NCBI GenBank assembly: GCA_013360215.1
Contig: JABWCP010000008.1
Location: 110,889 to 174,888, forward strand
Length of the DNA stretch: 64,000 bases
From: a bacterium
GTDB taxonomy: Bacteria; CLD3; SB21
Direction: 5' to 3'
Shown here: piece after piece, positions 9,452 to 19,030 of the stretch
Layout: each line of letters starts with the position of its first letter
Numbering within the stretch: the first letter of the stretch is position 1
Notes under the pieces: model-generated
Told to the model about the DNA's origin: nothing
The model's database searches: none
What the model saw: the letters and a program-made list of their open reading frames with translations, nothing else
Translations under genes and position numbers: made by a program

Positions 9452-12400
9452 TTAGCCGATGCCTTTGCCCAGATAGGGACGCAGTCTGGGCGGTACGACG
9501 GTACGAATCAGCGCTTCGCGCAGCACCCATTCTTCATTTTCGGGTACTTTGACGAGCGTACGAAATGCGCCGCTTTCCAATACAGCGATGGGCACACCGT
9601 TTTGATACAGCACACGGTTTTGTGCGAGCGCGGCCACTCTATCGCCCGGGATGACGCTCCCCAAAAGATTGAGCGGATCTACGGCCGAGAGCGCGACCAT
9701 CGCCTGATCCGGTTTTTCACGACGGATCGCACGCAGTTTGGTCACCGCTTCGGGTAGTGCAAACTGTTCACCGGAAATGCTCTCCACAAAACGTCCGCCG
9801 CGGATTTCTCCGCGCGCTTCCATTTTGCGCAGCATCCGCACGAGGTCCCGCCACGGCGGCGTCCACGCTTCGCGCTCGACCAATCGGCGAAACACAACCC
9901 CGTAGCGTTTGAGTAGCCGATCGGCTGAAAACTGTAACGCAGTTTCTTCGGCAACCGGTATCGCATCCGTAAATGTCGTTTGGATCAAGCCCCAACGGCC
10001 CGCATTGTCCATCGAAAAAGGCGGCAGTTTACGATGATGTGCCGATTGCGTTTTATATTTGGCCGGTACTAAAAGCGCCCGCAATCCGTTGAAACTGTCG
10101 GCCGTCACCAGCCCGAGCGCGACCAGCTCTGCCATACCGTCCTCCGCCTGCGAACGCAGTACGCCCGCGTACTCCGCCACTTCATGAAAAAATGACGCGC
10201 CGCGTTGCTTGAGAAAATCATACACTGCCTGCGCCGCATGGGATAACGCATCGCTGCCCGTATGATCTGCGGATGTGATCGCGTGCCACAATCCGATATG
10301 TTTGCGCTGCTGCAGCACGATCGGTGTGGACTTGACCGGCCCGCTCCCGCCGGAGGTGCGCGCATACCGCACACGCCCCCACACGATGCGTCCGGACAGA
10401 CACGCCATATCCAACATGGCCGGATCGTACTCTGCGATACGCAGCGGAAGGATATCGCTTTCCCATGCTACCGCCGCCGCTTCGTAGCCTTCCATTTGTT
10501 CGATGATCGTAAGCAAAGCCTCCGGTCCTTCTAAGCGATCCGCCGATCCGGCGTGCTGCCACACTAAAAGAAAACGCATAAAATCCGACAGCGGCACGGC
10601 TTCGATTTCTTTACGCAGTCGCTCCATCGTATAGCGATGAATGCGCGCCAGCAAACGCCGTTCACACCATTCGACCGCCGATGCGGGATCGGTAAAAGAA
10701 CCGCGAAATACAAAACCTTCGTTTTCCAATGTTAGCAGCGCGATGTGCACTTCCGACTCGGCGATGGTCAGATCCTGCGCGAGACGCGCGGTTGTGACCG
10801 GACCCAAACCTTCGAGGCGACCGCGTACGATCTCGACGAGCGCTTTGTCGCGTTCCCAGGTTTTGCGAAGTATTTTTTCAGGAATGATAAGGTCGGTCGG
10901 ATGCACCACTTCAAACCCGCAGGTTTTAAACTGAGGCATACGTTCGACACTAGTATATACGGCATGCGATCCGCCGGACGAAATTTTAGCGACACGTTTT
11001 TGAGCGATCAGCAGGTCGGCTAATTTTTGGAACGGACGTATCTCCTGTCCCGTCATGCATCCGATCAGCGTCAGTGCATCATGCAGTTCGTCCGTATTTT
11101 CCGGCGACGGCCACGCTTCACTGCGTACGCGTTCAATAGCTTGGATATCTAGTTTACCGAGGTCGGCCGCTTCGGAAGGATCAGTCCAGCGACGATTGGC
11201 AATTGCACGCGTGCGGCGTTCTTCCAGCGGTGCCGGATCCAAAAAGGCATAGGGCCGGGCGTTGAGTATTTCCTGCGCAAACGGCGACGGTTCCCTCAGA
11301 TCACGACCTATGCGACGGATTTGTGCATTCTCCATTTGCCGAAGCAAATCTTCCAGCGTTTCGATATCCATCGCTTCGTACAAACAATCTTCGATCGTCT
11401 GAGCGACCAAAGGATGATCCGGGATTTCGCGTTCTCCGACGATATTCTCCAAACACGCCAACTGATCGGGAAATACCAACGCGACGAGATCCTGCGCTTG
11501 CATGCGCTGTATTTGCGCCGGTACGCGTTTACCGTTGCGGGTGCGCTGCATCGCCAGCGAACGCGTGGCATTCCATCGCCAACGGATTTCAAACATCGGC
11601 GAATCGAATACGGCCTGGATCAGCGTGTCCCGCGCAATTTTGGAATTGAGGTAGTCAAATACTTCTTCGATGGGAAAACTGTGCGTCGAACCGAGGGATA
11701 ATACGATGGCATCGTCGGTGGCAGCCGCCTGCAATTCAAAATTAAATTTACGGCAAAATTTTTTGCGCAACGCCAATCCCCACGCACGATTCATCCGATT
11801 GCCAAACGGAGCGTGAATGACCAAATGCATGTCGCCCGCTTCATCAAAAAAACGTTCGAGGATGATCGTATCCTGCGTGGGCATCGCTTCCAAAGCCAAA
11901 TACCCCGAAGCGACGTAATGCACCAGTTGTTCCGCCGCGCCCAATCCCAGTCCGAGCTCCGAACAAAGCCATTGCACGGCCGGTTGCATCCACGGTGTTT
12001 TTCCCGGCACGGCCGGACCGTCGGGATTTTGCCGAACCGACGCACTGAGCACCTGCGGCTTGAGCATTTCGACCGAACCCAACTGTTCACCGATTTTTTC
12101 GCGTAAGCGTGCGACCGCTTGGGATAATTCGATTGTGCGCCCCGGCGCTTCGCCGAGCCAAAACGGAATCGAAGGCGGCGCCTGTCCGGCATCCACGACG
12201 CGCACGACACCGTCATTGACGCGGGTGATTTTCCAGGAATGATTGGCTAACTGGAAAATATCGCCGGCTGAACTTTCGATGGCAAAGTCTTCGTTGAGCG
12301 TACCGATAAACGTATCCGTCGGTTCGAGACGGACGTCGTACTCAAAATTATCCGGGATGGCTCCACCGGATGTCAAAGCGACGAGCCGTGCGGCAGGACG

Positions 12401-13852
12401 TGCGCGCACGACACGATGAACCATATCATGATGGAGATAAGCGCCCCGGCGACCGCGGCGTGTCGTAAATCCTTCCGAAAGCATGGTGAGTATTTCGTCA
12501 AACGTTTCGCGCTTCAGGTTACGAAAGGGATAAGCCTTTTGACTCAGAGCGAATAATTCATCTTCGGTGCATTCGCGGCAGGATGTTTCGGCGATGATTT
12601 GCTGAGCCAAAATGTCAATCGGTTGTTCGGGCATCAGAATCCGGTCCAGTTCACCTCGGTACACGGCGTCCAGCAAAGCCGTACATTCGACAAGTTCGTC
12701 CCGCGTGAGCGGAAACAAGCGTCCTTTGGGCGTGCCATGAATGCTGTGACCCGAACGGCCTACACGCTGCAGGAACGCCGCGATCGAACGCGGTGAACTG
12801 ATCTGGCATACGAGGTCAACGGAGCCGATATCAATACCCAGCTCCAGCGAAGCCGTAGCGATCAAAGCGCGGAGCGATCCCGATTTGAGTCGCTGCTCCG
12901 CGTCGAGGCGATGTTCTTTGGACATACTGCCGTGATGCGCGCGTACAACATCCGCACCGAGGCGTTCAATGAGTTGAAACGAAAGCCGCTCTGCCAATCG
13001 GCGCGTATTGACAAAAATAAGCGTCGTGCGGTGTTCGGAAATCAGCTCGACCAAGCGCTCGTAGATTTCGTCCCACACTTCGCTTTCCATCACGGCGCCG
13101 AGCGGCGAACGCGGTATTTCGATACCGAGATCCATCGCACGCCGATGACCGACGTCAATGATCGTACACGGCGCAGCACCGGGCTCCAAGCGGCCGATGA
13201 GAAAATCGGCAACTTGGGTAAGTGGTTTTTGCGTTGCAGAAATGCCTATCCGAGTCAACGGTCGGGAAACCAGCGATTGCAGGCGCTCGAGCGACAAGGC
13301 GAGATGCGATCCGCGTTTACTGCCGACCAAGGCGTGGATTTCGTCCACGATAGCGATACGCGCGGATTGGAGCATCTTGCGACCACCGTCGCTGGTGAGC
13401 AAAACGTATAATGACTCCGGCGTAGTGACGAGAATATGCGGCGGCGACTTGAGCATGGCGGCACGTTCGCCTGCCGGTGTATCGCCCGTACGCACTTGCA
13501 CACGTATCTCCACGCGGGGCAATCGCAGCGATTCCAATTCGTCCTGTATAGCCTGCAAAGGACGTTGAAGATTTTTTTCGATATCGTTGGAAAGCGCTTT
13601 GAGCGGAGATACGTACACGATGCGCGTTTCTTGCGGAAGCCCGCGTTCAAGGCCTTCGATGACTAAATCATTCACAATTGCAAGAAACCCGGCCAAGGTT
13701 TTACCGGAACCCGTGGGTGCGGCGATCAGCGTATGCTTTTTTTCTACAATGGCAGCCCATGCCTGCGATTGGACTTCGGTCGGTTGCCGGTATTCACGGA
13801 CAAACCAGCGTGCAATGGCCGGATGAAAATTTCGCGGGATCGAAGCGTCCAT
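9452..13852 (-). CDS. lhr: Large ATP-dependent helicase, Lhr type
   Basis: A superfamily 2 DNA helicase of the Lhr group, which translocates 3'-5' on single-stranded DNA and is linked to repair. At 1466 residues it is near the full length of E. coli Lhr, so both the Lhr core and the long C-terminal domain are present. Motifs: Q-motif region YRQPTEVQSQAW, Walker A APTGSGKT (45-52), TTPESL, Walker B DEIH (170-173), SAT (205-207), and the motif VI arginine finger in QRVGRSGH. The C-terminus (PENEEWVLREALIRT) completes the protein. It is the largest gene here, with no obvious operon partner; the CGNR gene lies 59 bases upstream. Confidence 0.92.
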   Translation of the reverse strand: MDASIPRNFHPAIARWFVREYRQPTEVQSQAWAAIVEKKHTLIAAPTGSGKTLAGFLAIVNDLVIEGLERGLPQETRIVYVSPLKALSNDIEKNLQRPLQAIQDELESLRLPRVEIRVQVRTGDTPAGERAAMLKSPPHILVTTPESLYVLLTSDGGRKMLQSARIAIVDEIHALVGSKRGSHLALSLERLQSLVSRPLTRIGISATQKPLTQVADFLIGRLEPGAAPCTIIDVGHRRAMDLGIEIPRSPLGAVMESEVWDEIYERLVELISEHRTTLIFVNTRRLAERLSFQLIERLGADVVRAHHGSMSKEHRLDAEQRLKSGSLRALIATASLELGIDIGSVDLVCQISSPRSIAAFLQRVGRSGHSIHGTPKGRLFPLTRDELVECTALLDAVYRGELDRILMPEQPIDILAQQIIAETSCRECTEDELFALSQKAYPFRNLKRETFDEILTMLSEGFTTRRGRRGAYLHHDMVHRVVRARPAARLVALTSGGAIPDNFEYDVRLEPTDTFIGTLNEDFAIESSAGDIFQLANHSWKITRVNDGVVRVVDAGQAPPSIPFWLGEAPGRTIELSQAVARLREKIGEQLGSVEMLKPQVLSASVRQNPDGPAVPGKTPWMQPAVQWLCSELGLGLGAAEQLVHYVASGYLALEAMPTQDTIILERFFDEAGDMHLVIHAPFGNRMNRAWGLALRKKFCRKFNFELQAAATDDAIVLSLGSTHSFPIEEVFDYLNSKIARDTLIQAVFDSPMFEIRWRWNATRSLAMQRTRNGKRVPAQIQRMQAQDLVALVFPDQLACLENIVGEREIPDHPLVAQTIEDCLYEAMDIETLEDLLRQMENAQIRRIGRDLREPSPFAQEILNARPYAFLDPAPLEERRTRAIANRRWTDPSEAADLGKLDIQAIERVRSEAWPSPENTDELHDALTLIGCMTGQEIRPFQKLADLLIAQKRVAKISSGGSHAVYTSVERMPQFKTCGFEVVHPTDLIIPEKILRKTWERDKALVEIVRGRLEGLGPVTTARLAQDLTIAESEVHIALLTLENEGFVFRGSFTDPASAVEWCERRLLARIHRYTMERLRKEIEAVPLSDFMRFLLVWQHAGSADRLEGPEALLTIIEQMEGYEAAAVAWESDILPLRIAEYDPAMLDMACLSGRIVWGRVRYARTSGGSGPVKSTPIVLQQRKHIGLWHAITSADHTGSDALSHAAQAVYDFLKQRGASFFHEVAEYAGVLRSQAEDGMAELVALGLVTADSFNGLRALLVPAKYKTQSAHHRKLPPFSMDNAGRWGLIQTTFTDAIPVAEETALQFSADRLLKRYGVVFRRLVEREAWTPPWRDLVRMLRKMEARGEIRGGRFVESISGEQFALPEAVTKLRAIRREKPDQAMVALSAVDPLNLLGSVIPGDRVAALAQNRVLYQNGVPIAVLESGAFRTLVKVPENEEWVLREALIRTVVPPRLRPYLGKGIG

Positions 13853-13911
13853 AAAAAATACAATGCCATTTCTACATGGGGGTTTGCAAACGGTCGTTAA
13901 CGGAAAACATG

Positions 13912-14517
13912 TTAAGCGCGCTTTCGCGCATAAACATTAGCCGATTTCCTGCGGTTACCGCAGGTTTTCATACTGCACCACCGCCGCGTTTTGTTTTTTC
14001 CTTGGTCGTAAAAAAACAAACGGCATCGGGGATTCGCACACTGTTTTATGCGCGACGGATCGCCGGATTCCAAGAGGTCAACCAACGAAACGGCTAGGGG
14101 TACTACAAAATGTTCCGGCGATTGGAATGCGTACGCGGCTTGTTTTTTAAAACCCGACGGCGATTCCTCAAGCCGTAGCACCATGCCTCCGGATGACAAA
14201 ATAAAATTTATCTCATCCGTGGCCGTTTTCGGTACAGGTTTATGTGCCATGATACAGCTTAACACTTCAAAACATACCCGCCGAAATTTATGAACTTTTC
14301 GCAACACGGCTTCGGATTCGGGTGAATGGGTCCATATGCGATTCAGTTCATTACGACGCGCATGCGTGAGTATACCCGCCTCCTCCATCCATACCAAAAT
14401 ATCTTTGTTATGCTGCAATGTTTCTACAGTGCTGTTTTTCTGAAGATACACCGTATTGACAAAATCCATTACGGTATGACCGCCTAAAAAAATAAAAGAT
14501 GGGGATGCGTTTTTCAT
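13912..14517 (-). CDS. CGNR zinc-finger / ABATE-domain protein
   Basis: A probable stress-type transcriptional regulator of 201 residues. The N-terminus (FLGGHTVMDFVNTV) matches the start of the ABATE ligand-binding domain. The C-terminus is the CGNR zinc finger, with ligands CANPRC and, after the WCSMKTCGNRRKS segment that names the family, the second Cys pair. The final stretch is basic (ANVYARKRA). The start at 14517 is ATG. A 30-base copy of its 5' coding region occurs at 18792-18821. Targets unknown. Confidence 0.85.
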   Translation of the reverse strand: MKNASPSFIFLGGHTVMDFVNTVYLQKNSTVETLQHNKDILVWMEEAGILTHARRNELNRIWTHSPESEAVLRKVHKFRRVCFEVLSCIMAHKPVPKTATDEINFILSSGGMVLRLEESPSGFKKQAAYAFQSPEHFVVPLAVSLVDLLESGDPSRIKQCANPRCRLFFYDQGKNKTRRWCSMKTCGNRRKSANVYARKRA

Positions 14518-15056
14518 TTGTGATCTTTGAAAATATGTGATCAGATAGCCAATTTTCGCAGTTTGATACGAGTGTATGTCAAAGTTTACGTTAAGAAAAA
14601 ACTATGGACGAAAACAATCGAGTACCACCAATTAATCGTAGCATGAAACCGAACCTAATGTAATCGGTTATCAACTATGCATTTTAAACATAGTTGTTCA
14701 TTGATCAGTTTAAGCAGTGCGTTCCTATTGTACAAGGCATTTTACTACGCTTCGCTCGTGATATTACAGTCTAATATGAAATACTATTTGGGGAAATATT
14801 AATCGACGTGATCTTTATCGTGTTTTACGATAATTTAGAATAAGCTTGAGGTTGGGGCGCATACTTACAGTCCTGTAAAAAAGAAAATTGTTTTAGTTAA
14901 TTAATCCTTCATTTTTAAACAACAAATACTCTATAGGCACCAAAGAGAAAATAGAATTAACATCGTGTGTATATATCTAAAATGAGATTTATAGAAAGCA
15001 ATCTGAATCAAACCTTACAAGACAGCCGCAATGGCGATTTTATTTTCTTCACTTTC
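14518..15056. other. Intergenic region between the CGNR gene and the lipoprotein cluster
   Basis: About 540 AT-rich bases with no supported gene; open frames reaching into it are short and unlike known proteins. The left end should hold the CGNR promoter. I see no tRNA, strong hairpin or attachment site. Confidence 0.4.
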
Positions 15057-16007
15057 TCATTCGCATTCACAAGAATCCCTCAAAACTTTCACTACAAAGT
15101 TTGTCTTCACCGAATTATATGCACCGAAATAACCGGCTATCTTATCGCCGTCCTCATCCGTGATATTCGAACGATACGTAATAGGTGCATAATAACGCCA
15201 ATACCTCATAGAATCCCAAACCGCCGGCTCAATACTTGTCGTTTCTCGCATACCCCATGCCCGCGTAAGATTGGTGTCCAGCGCCATGGATGTCCAGGGA
15301 ATACTGAAGTATGAAATTCCTCCGCACTTACTAATTATGATAGGAGCGGCTGCACGGTTTGATGACCATAGTTGCACTATATCCTCTTCGTTACCATAAA
15401 GATATGGCATACGAAAGCGATAGACATAACCATCCGTAACTACACTACCACTGACAAACGTTTCCCCATAACATATGCTTGATTGAGGAGTTTCTTTTTT
15501 GGGATAAGATAGAACTGTGTCACCTACGGATATATTATTGATCGTAATATCACCGGGTACTTTTACAATTCCCTGATACGTTTTCCCTCCCGATCTTTTA
15601 ACAAGCAGTGCACAAGTCTGTTGACCGTAAACGTGAAGCGCGTCCGCCACATCCCGGTAGGTGCCTTTGCCGACATGCTCCAACCGGACAGTCTGATCGC
15701 CTGCCGTGATATAGACCTCCGCATCGTCATGGTAGGTAAGCAGAGCTTGATACTCATCCACAAACGCGCGCAGTTGTATTCGCATCATATGATCCTGCAA
15801 ATTGGCAGCGTCCGTCGAGTCCGGAAAAATAGTGTGGAGTCGTCCGACGAAAACCTCTATCGGAAATTCACGATCTTCATCCGGCGCTACATGCGCCACG
15901 ACCAATTCATAGTCCTTATCAAGGCGCCCTTCGTAGGGTTTTGCCTTATGATCCGTACAACCGAAGCTACTTAAAAGCAATACAATAGAGGCTACTAGCT
16001 TCGACAT
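15057..16007 (-). CDS. Lipoprotein, tandem paralogue 1 (possibly DUF4249-like)
   Basis: From ATG at 16007 (MSKLVASIV...SSFGC, lipid site Cys17) it has 316 residues, with a ribosome binding site AAGG 7 bases upstream. It shares long blocks with the next gene: LDKDYE, PDEDR, PIEVFVGRL, YHDDA, ITAGDQTV and GKGTYRD. The pattern of a secreted beta domain with I-T-A-G-D...G-x-G-x-Y-R resembles DUF4249 outer-membrane lipoproteins, but I am not certain. The C-terminus has Cys pairs (SCECE). Only 16 bases separate it from its paralogue, so they form an operon. Function unknown. Confidence 0.6.
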   Translation of the reverse strand: MSKLVASIVLLLSSFGCTDHKAKPYEGRLDKDYELVVAHVAPDEDREFPIEVFVGRLHTIFPDSTDAANLQDHMMRIQLRAFVDEYQALLTYHDDAEVYITAGDQTVRLEHVGKGTYRDVADALHVYGQQTCALLVKRSGGKTYQGIVKVPGDITINNISVGDTVLSYPKKETPQSSICYGETFVSGSVVTDGYVYRFRMPYLYGNEEDIVQLWSSNRAAAPIIISKCGGISYFSIPWTSMALDTNLTRAWGMRETTSIEPAVWDSMRYWRYYAPITYRSNITDEDGDKIAGYFGAYNSVKTNFVVKVLRDSCECE

Positions 16008-16023
16008 GGATGCCTTATCTAGC

Positions 16024-16995
16024 TTAATCGCATGTACAAGAATCATTCATTGCCTTTACGACAAAGTTAATACTTACTGAATTATATGACCCAAAATATC
16101 CTGCAATTTTTTTTCCTTTTTGATCGGTAATATTCGACCGATCTGTTATAGGAGCGTCATACTTCCAGTAACTCACCGTATCAATCATATCATCACGTGC
16201 GCCGGTTGTTTCACCGAGGCCCCAGGCATGGGATAGCACTGTATCAAAAGCCGTAGAAGTCCACCAAATGTTATTTGCATATGATGCTTCTTCGCAATTA
16301 TTAAGTGTATGTGGACAGCCAAAGGAATTAATAAATTCCAAGAAGACTATGCGTTCGTCAAAGTTGTGACTATTATCAACTTGTTGCGAACGATAAAATA
16401 AAGCTCCATCCACTTGAGGTCCAATGATTCTTGGTGAACCAAAACAAAGTTGAGATGATTTTCTTCTTTTTAAATATGATACTATTGTATCTCCGCCTTG
16501 CACACTGCTGAGTGATATACTACCTGGAACTTTAGCGAATGCCTGGTAAGTTTTGCCCTTAGGCCGAATAACTTTGAGAGAACAAGTTTGAAGGTTAGAG
16601 ATATGGAGTGCATTGGCGATGTCCCGATATGTACCTCTACCTACATATTGAAGCTCCACGGTTTGATCGCCTGCCGTGATAAAAACCTGAGCATCATCAT
16701 GATAGGATAAGGTTGCCAAGTATTCGTTTTGAAACTGCCGAAGCTGAATCTTGAGCAGTGGTTCCTGAATACTGGCGTTATTCAAAGTATCAGGGCGAGG
16801 CACTAGTAGGCGACCCACAAAAACTTCGATCGGATAGGTTCGATCTTCGTCGGGCATAACATGGCCGATCACAAACTCATAATCTTTGTCAAGTTTTCGG
16901 CGTAATGATGGTTTTTCGTCGTGTTCGTCGAGGCAGCCAATGCACCCTGAGAAAACAACAACGCTCTGAATAAAAACTAAAAAAAGATTTTTCAT
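16024..16995 (-). CDS. Lipoprotein, tandem paralogue 2 (possibly DUF4249-like)
   Basis: Start taken as ATG at 16995 (MKNLFLVFIQ...FSGC, lipid site Cys18); an upstream TTG at 17007 is also in frame. The 323 residues align end to end with the neighbouring paralogue: LDKDYEFVIGHVMPDEDR, PIEVFVGRL, ITAGDQTVELQYVGRGTYRD, and the shared end ITDRSNITDQ...KIAGYFGSYNSV, DSCTCD. It is the first gene of the pair. Divergence between the two is greatest in the middle (about residues 180-250), which may be a ligand or partner surface. Cell-surface role inferred only from the lipobox. Confidence 0.6.
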   Translation of the reverse strand: MKNLFLVFIQSVVVFSGCIGCLDEHDEKPSLRRKLDKDYEFVIGHVMPDEDRTYPIEVFVGRLLVPRPDTLNNASIQEPLLKIQLRQFQNEYLATLSYHDDAQVFITAGDQTVELQYVGRGTYRDIANALHISNLQTCSLKVIRPKGKTYQAFAKVPGSISLSSVQGGDTIVSYLKRRKSSQLCFGSPRIIGPQVDGALFYRSQQVDNSHNFDERIVFLEFINSFGCPHTLNNCEEASYANNIWWTSTAFDTVLSHAWGLGETTGARDDMIDTVSYWKYDAPITDRSNITDQKGKKIAGYFGSYNSVSINFVVKAMNDSCTCD

Positions 16996-17072
16996 TTTGT
17001 TGTCCAAAATTAGTGGGCTACCCGAATATTACTTCTAGATAGCCCATACTTAGAATGATCTTTCAATGAATC

Positions 17073-18230
17073 TTAATATACCAATTGAATCATCCACCAA
17101 TCCATATCGGTAAGACCTACACCGACGGTATTAAATGAACTTTCACCATCGTTAGTTCTTTGCGCTAAGTTAGCTTCACTGATATTTCTAATCCCCCCGT
17201 GCTGATAGCGGTCATCATTGACCGAATTATACACATCTACTTTGTACCCTTGATTTTGTGTGACCATCGATGTCGGATCAGCCATATCATAAAAATCTGT
17301 TTGTGTATATACTACGGCATTAGCGCCTTCAGTTCTGTTATATTTCCCCTGCACATAAGTATGATTTGATTGATCTGCTTCGATCGCTACCATACGAAGT
17401 GATGTTGAAAGGTTATCAACTCTAACAAGAGCTATCTCTTCATTCGGATCCACTTCGTATGCTTCTTTGTCATTAATGTCCAGATAATACCTATATACTC
17501 CAGCCGCATCTAAATGATTGCCTCCATCAAAAATATGCGTCGTAGTGCTAGCTATTGTCGTTGAATTGGGATCATTATATGAAAAGTACACTTCAAACTC
17601 TTCTTCACTTGCATCCTCTTTGTTTTTTAAGTCAATTTTCTTGAAGGCCATATATGTCCCAGCAATAGGCGTGGAGGCTGATTTTGCCAGATTGATTTGA
17701 TCATCATTACTTTCTTTAATAAAGAAAATTGTTTCATTTGTTGGATTCTTAGGATCTATGGTGATAGTAGTTTCCGTTATCGAGTTTCCATCATAATAAA
17801 AGGCTGGTTCTTCTATTACAGGCAACCCTGTTTCTTCCTCCTGTACATCTTCGGGAAAATGATAGACATCGGGATCAAGCCCAACATAATACGTTGTTGA
17901 AGTAGCTCCCTTAGCCATCACATTCGCTTGAGACTTGGAATACAACTCAATCTCAACTGGAAAGTTATAATGACTTGTTTTTGAAAGAACGGAACTGGAA
18001 GGCAACTCATTGAGTCGAATACTACTTTTACTTAATTTTGTAATAGTTTCTTGCGTAATCCATGAAGGATCGGCAGCTAAAATGCTAGCTATTTCATTGA
18101 GCGCTTCACGCGTAAGCGAAACATCGTTGTCATATTGAGCGCCTTTATCTTCATTCGCTTTTTCCTGACACGCCATCGTCCATACCATAAAAAGGCAGAT
18201 CGGGACGATTTTCCATTTTGATGTTTTCAT
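17073..18230 (-). CDS. Lipoprotein of unknown family
   Basis: ATG at 18230 (MKTSKWKIVPICLFMVWTMAC, lipid site Cys21) is preceded by GGGAG 8 bases upstream, which decides the start over an in-frame codon at 18266. The mature 365 residues are acidic and rich in Asp, Asn and Thr. The middle (DNDVSLTREALNEIASILAA... and ...YYLDINDKEAYEVDPNEEIA) looks like an extracellular beta protein. I recognise no domain. It lies upstream of the two paralogous lipoproteins on the same strand with a 77-base gap, so the three may be co-expressed. Confidence 0.6.
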   Translation of the reverse strand: MKTSKWKIVPICLFMVWTMACQEKANEDKGAQYDNDVSLTREALNEIASILAADPSWITQETITKLSKSSIRLNELPSSSVLSKTSHYNFPVEIELYSKSQANVMAKGATSTTYYVGLDPDVYHFPEDVQEEETGLPVIEEPAFYYDGNSITETTITIDPKNPTNETIFFIKESNDDQINLAKSASTPIAGTYMAFKKIDLKNKEDASEEEFEVYFSYNDPNSTTIASTTTHIFDGGNHLDAAGVYRYYLDINDKEAYEVDPNEEIALVRVDNLSTSLRMVAIEADQSNHTYVQGKYNRTEGANAVVYTQTDFYDMADPTSMVTQNQGYKVDVYNSVNDDRYQHGGIRNISEANLAQRTNDGESSFNTVGVGLTDMDWWMIQLVY

Positions 18231-18495
18231 TTGTAAGACTCCCTTTAGAAAAATTTGGGGAAACAAATGATTGCTAATCCATTTGTGATATATTAGATTG
18301 GCAACGGGAAGATCATATTACTTTATGATTCAATGCCCCAAGCGCTGAATTTGGTAATATGCATCTTCCTTTTTTGTTTCGGTTGTGAAAAAATTAATTG
18401 GACCGACTGCTATCTTTGTAAATTGCGAATGCCCTCACCTCCTTTTTTTTGGAATTTCAAAGTCATACCAACTTCAATTCAACTCAATCATCGAG

Positions 18496-18583
18496 CTTAG
18501 ATGGCTTAGATGGCTTAGATGGCTTAGATGGCTTAGATGGCTTAGATGGCTTAGATGGCTTAGATGGCTTAGATGGCTTAGAT
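18496..18583. repeat. 9-bp tandem repeat, nine full units plus a partial one
   Basis: Unit cttagatgg, nine perfect copies from 18496 to 18576, then cttagat to 18583. The perfect identity of all units indicates recent slippage expansion, so copy number may vary between strains. Two plus-strand frames read through it as Leu-Arg-Trp and Leu-Asp-Gly repeats, but neither has a good start signal or a recognisable flank. Confidence 0.95.
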
Positions 18584-18663
18584 ATTCCCTATAATACCCA
18601 TAATATATCCTACGATAAGAATATAACAAAAAAAGCAGCTGAAATCTGTAGGTATTTTACTGA

Positions 18664-18694
18664 AAATCTTGTAGGTAATTTACCTACAAGATTT
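18664..18694. repeat. Perfect 31-bp palindrome (15-bp arms, 1-base centre)
   Basis: Arms AAATCTTGTAGGTAA and TTACCTACAAGATTT around a single T. A diverged third copy of one arm, aaatctgtaggta, lies about 25 bases to the left in direct orientation (near 18641-18653). There is no T-run that would make it a typical terminator. It could be an operator for a dimeric repressor or the tip of a small repeat element. Confidence 0.8.
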
Positions 18695-18791
18695 CGCTAA
18701 GAGTAAAAAAATCAACAAAAACAGATAGCCTTTCAAAAATATTTCATAGGTTACAAAAACAATCTCTCCTGCTGATTTGCTAAAGAGTCAG

Positions 18792-18821
18792 TGACCGCCT
18801 AAAAAATAAAAGATGGGGATG
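18792..18821 (-). pseudogene. Short duplicate of the 5' end of the CGNR gene
   Basis: Thirty bases match 14477-14507, inside the first codons of the CGNR gene, apart from one A missing from the poly-A tract. The match begins tgaccgcct and ends gatggggatg. The fragment has no start codon in a useful position and the one-base deletion breaks the frame. It is a remnant or a copied patch, not a gene. Similarity outside these 30 bases is not evident. Confidence 0.6.
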
Positions 18822-19030
18822 ATGTAGTCATATAAAATCTTCAGCGAGGTTCTAAACTTCTATATGTATCAATTTTTTTACACCCTGCATTCTTACAGGA
18901 AATTCGTTAGATTGACTTTCCATAAGGCATTACGGTTAGCTCAACTCGTGCCTTTAAAATAATACATACAATTTCAAAATAATTATTTAATTTTAGTTAA
19001 CCGACCTTACGTATATCAAGAGATCTTTAC

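Larger units (their letters stand above)
18231..19030. other. Repeat-rich non-coding patch
   Basis: About 800 bases without a supported gene, lying between divergent genes. It contains, in order, a 9-bp minisatellite (18496-18583), a 31-bp palindrome (18664-18694) and a short copy of the CGNR gene start (18792-18821), each listed separately. Two long open frames cross the minisatellite only because 9 is a multiple of 3. Confidence 0.6.

Noticed and set aside
18385-18700. Two plus-strand open frames across the 9-bp minisatellite (Leu-Arg-Trp and Leu-Asp-Gly repeats)
   Set aside because: They stay open only because the unit is a multiple of three. Starts are weak, one is TTG, and the flanks look non-coding.
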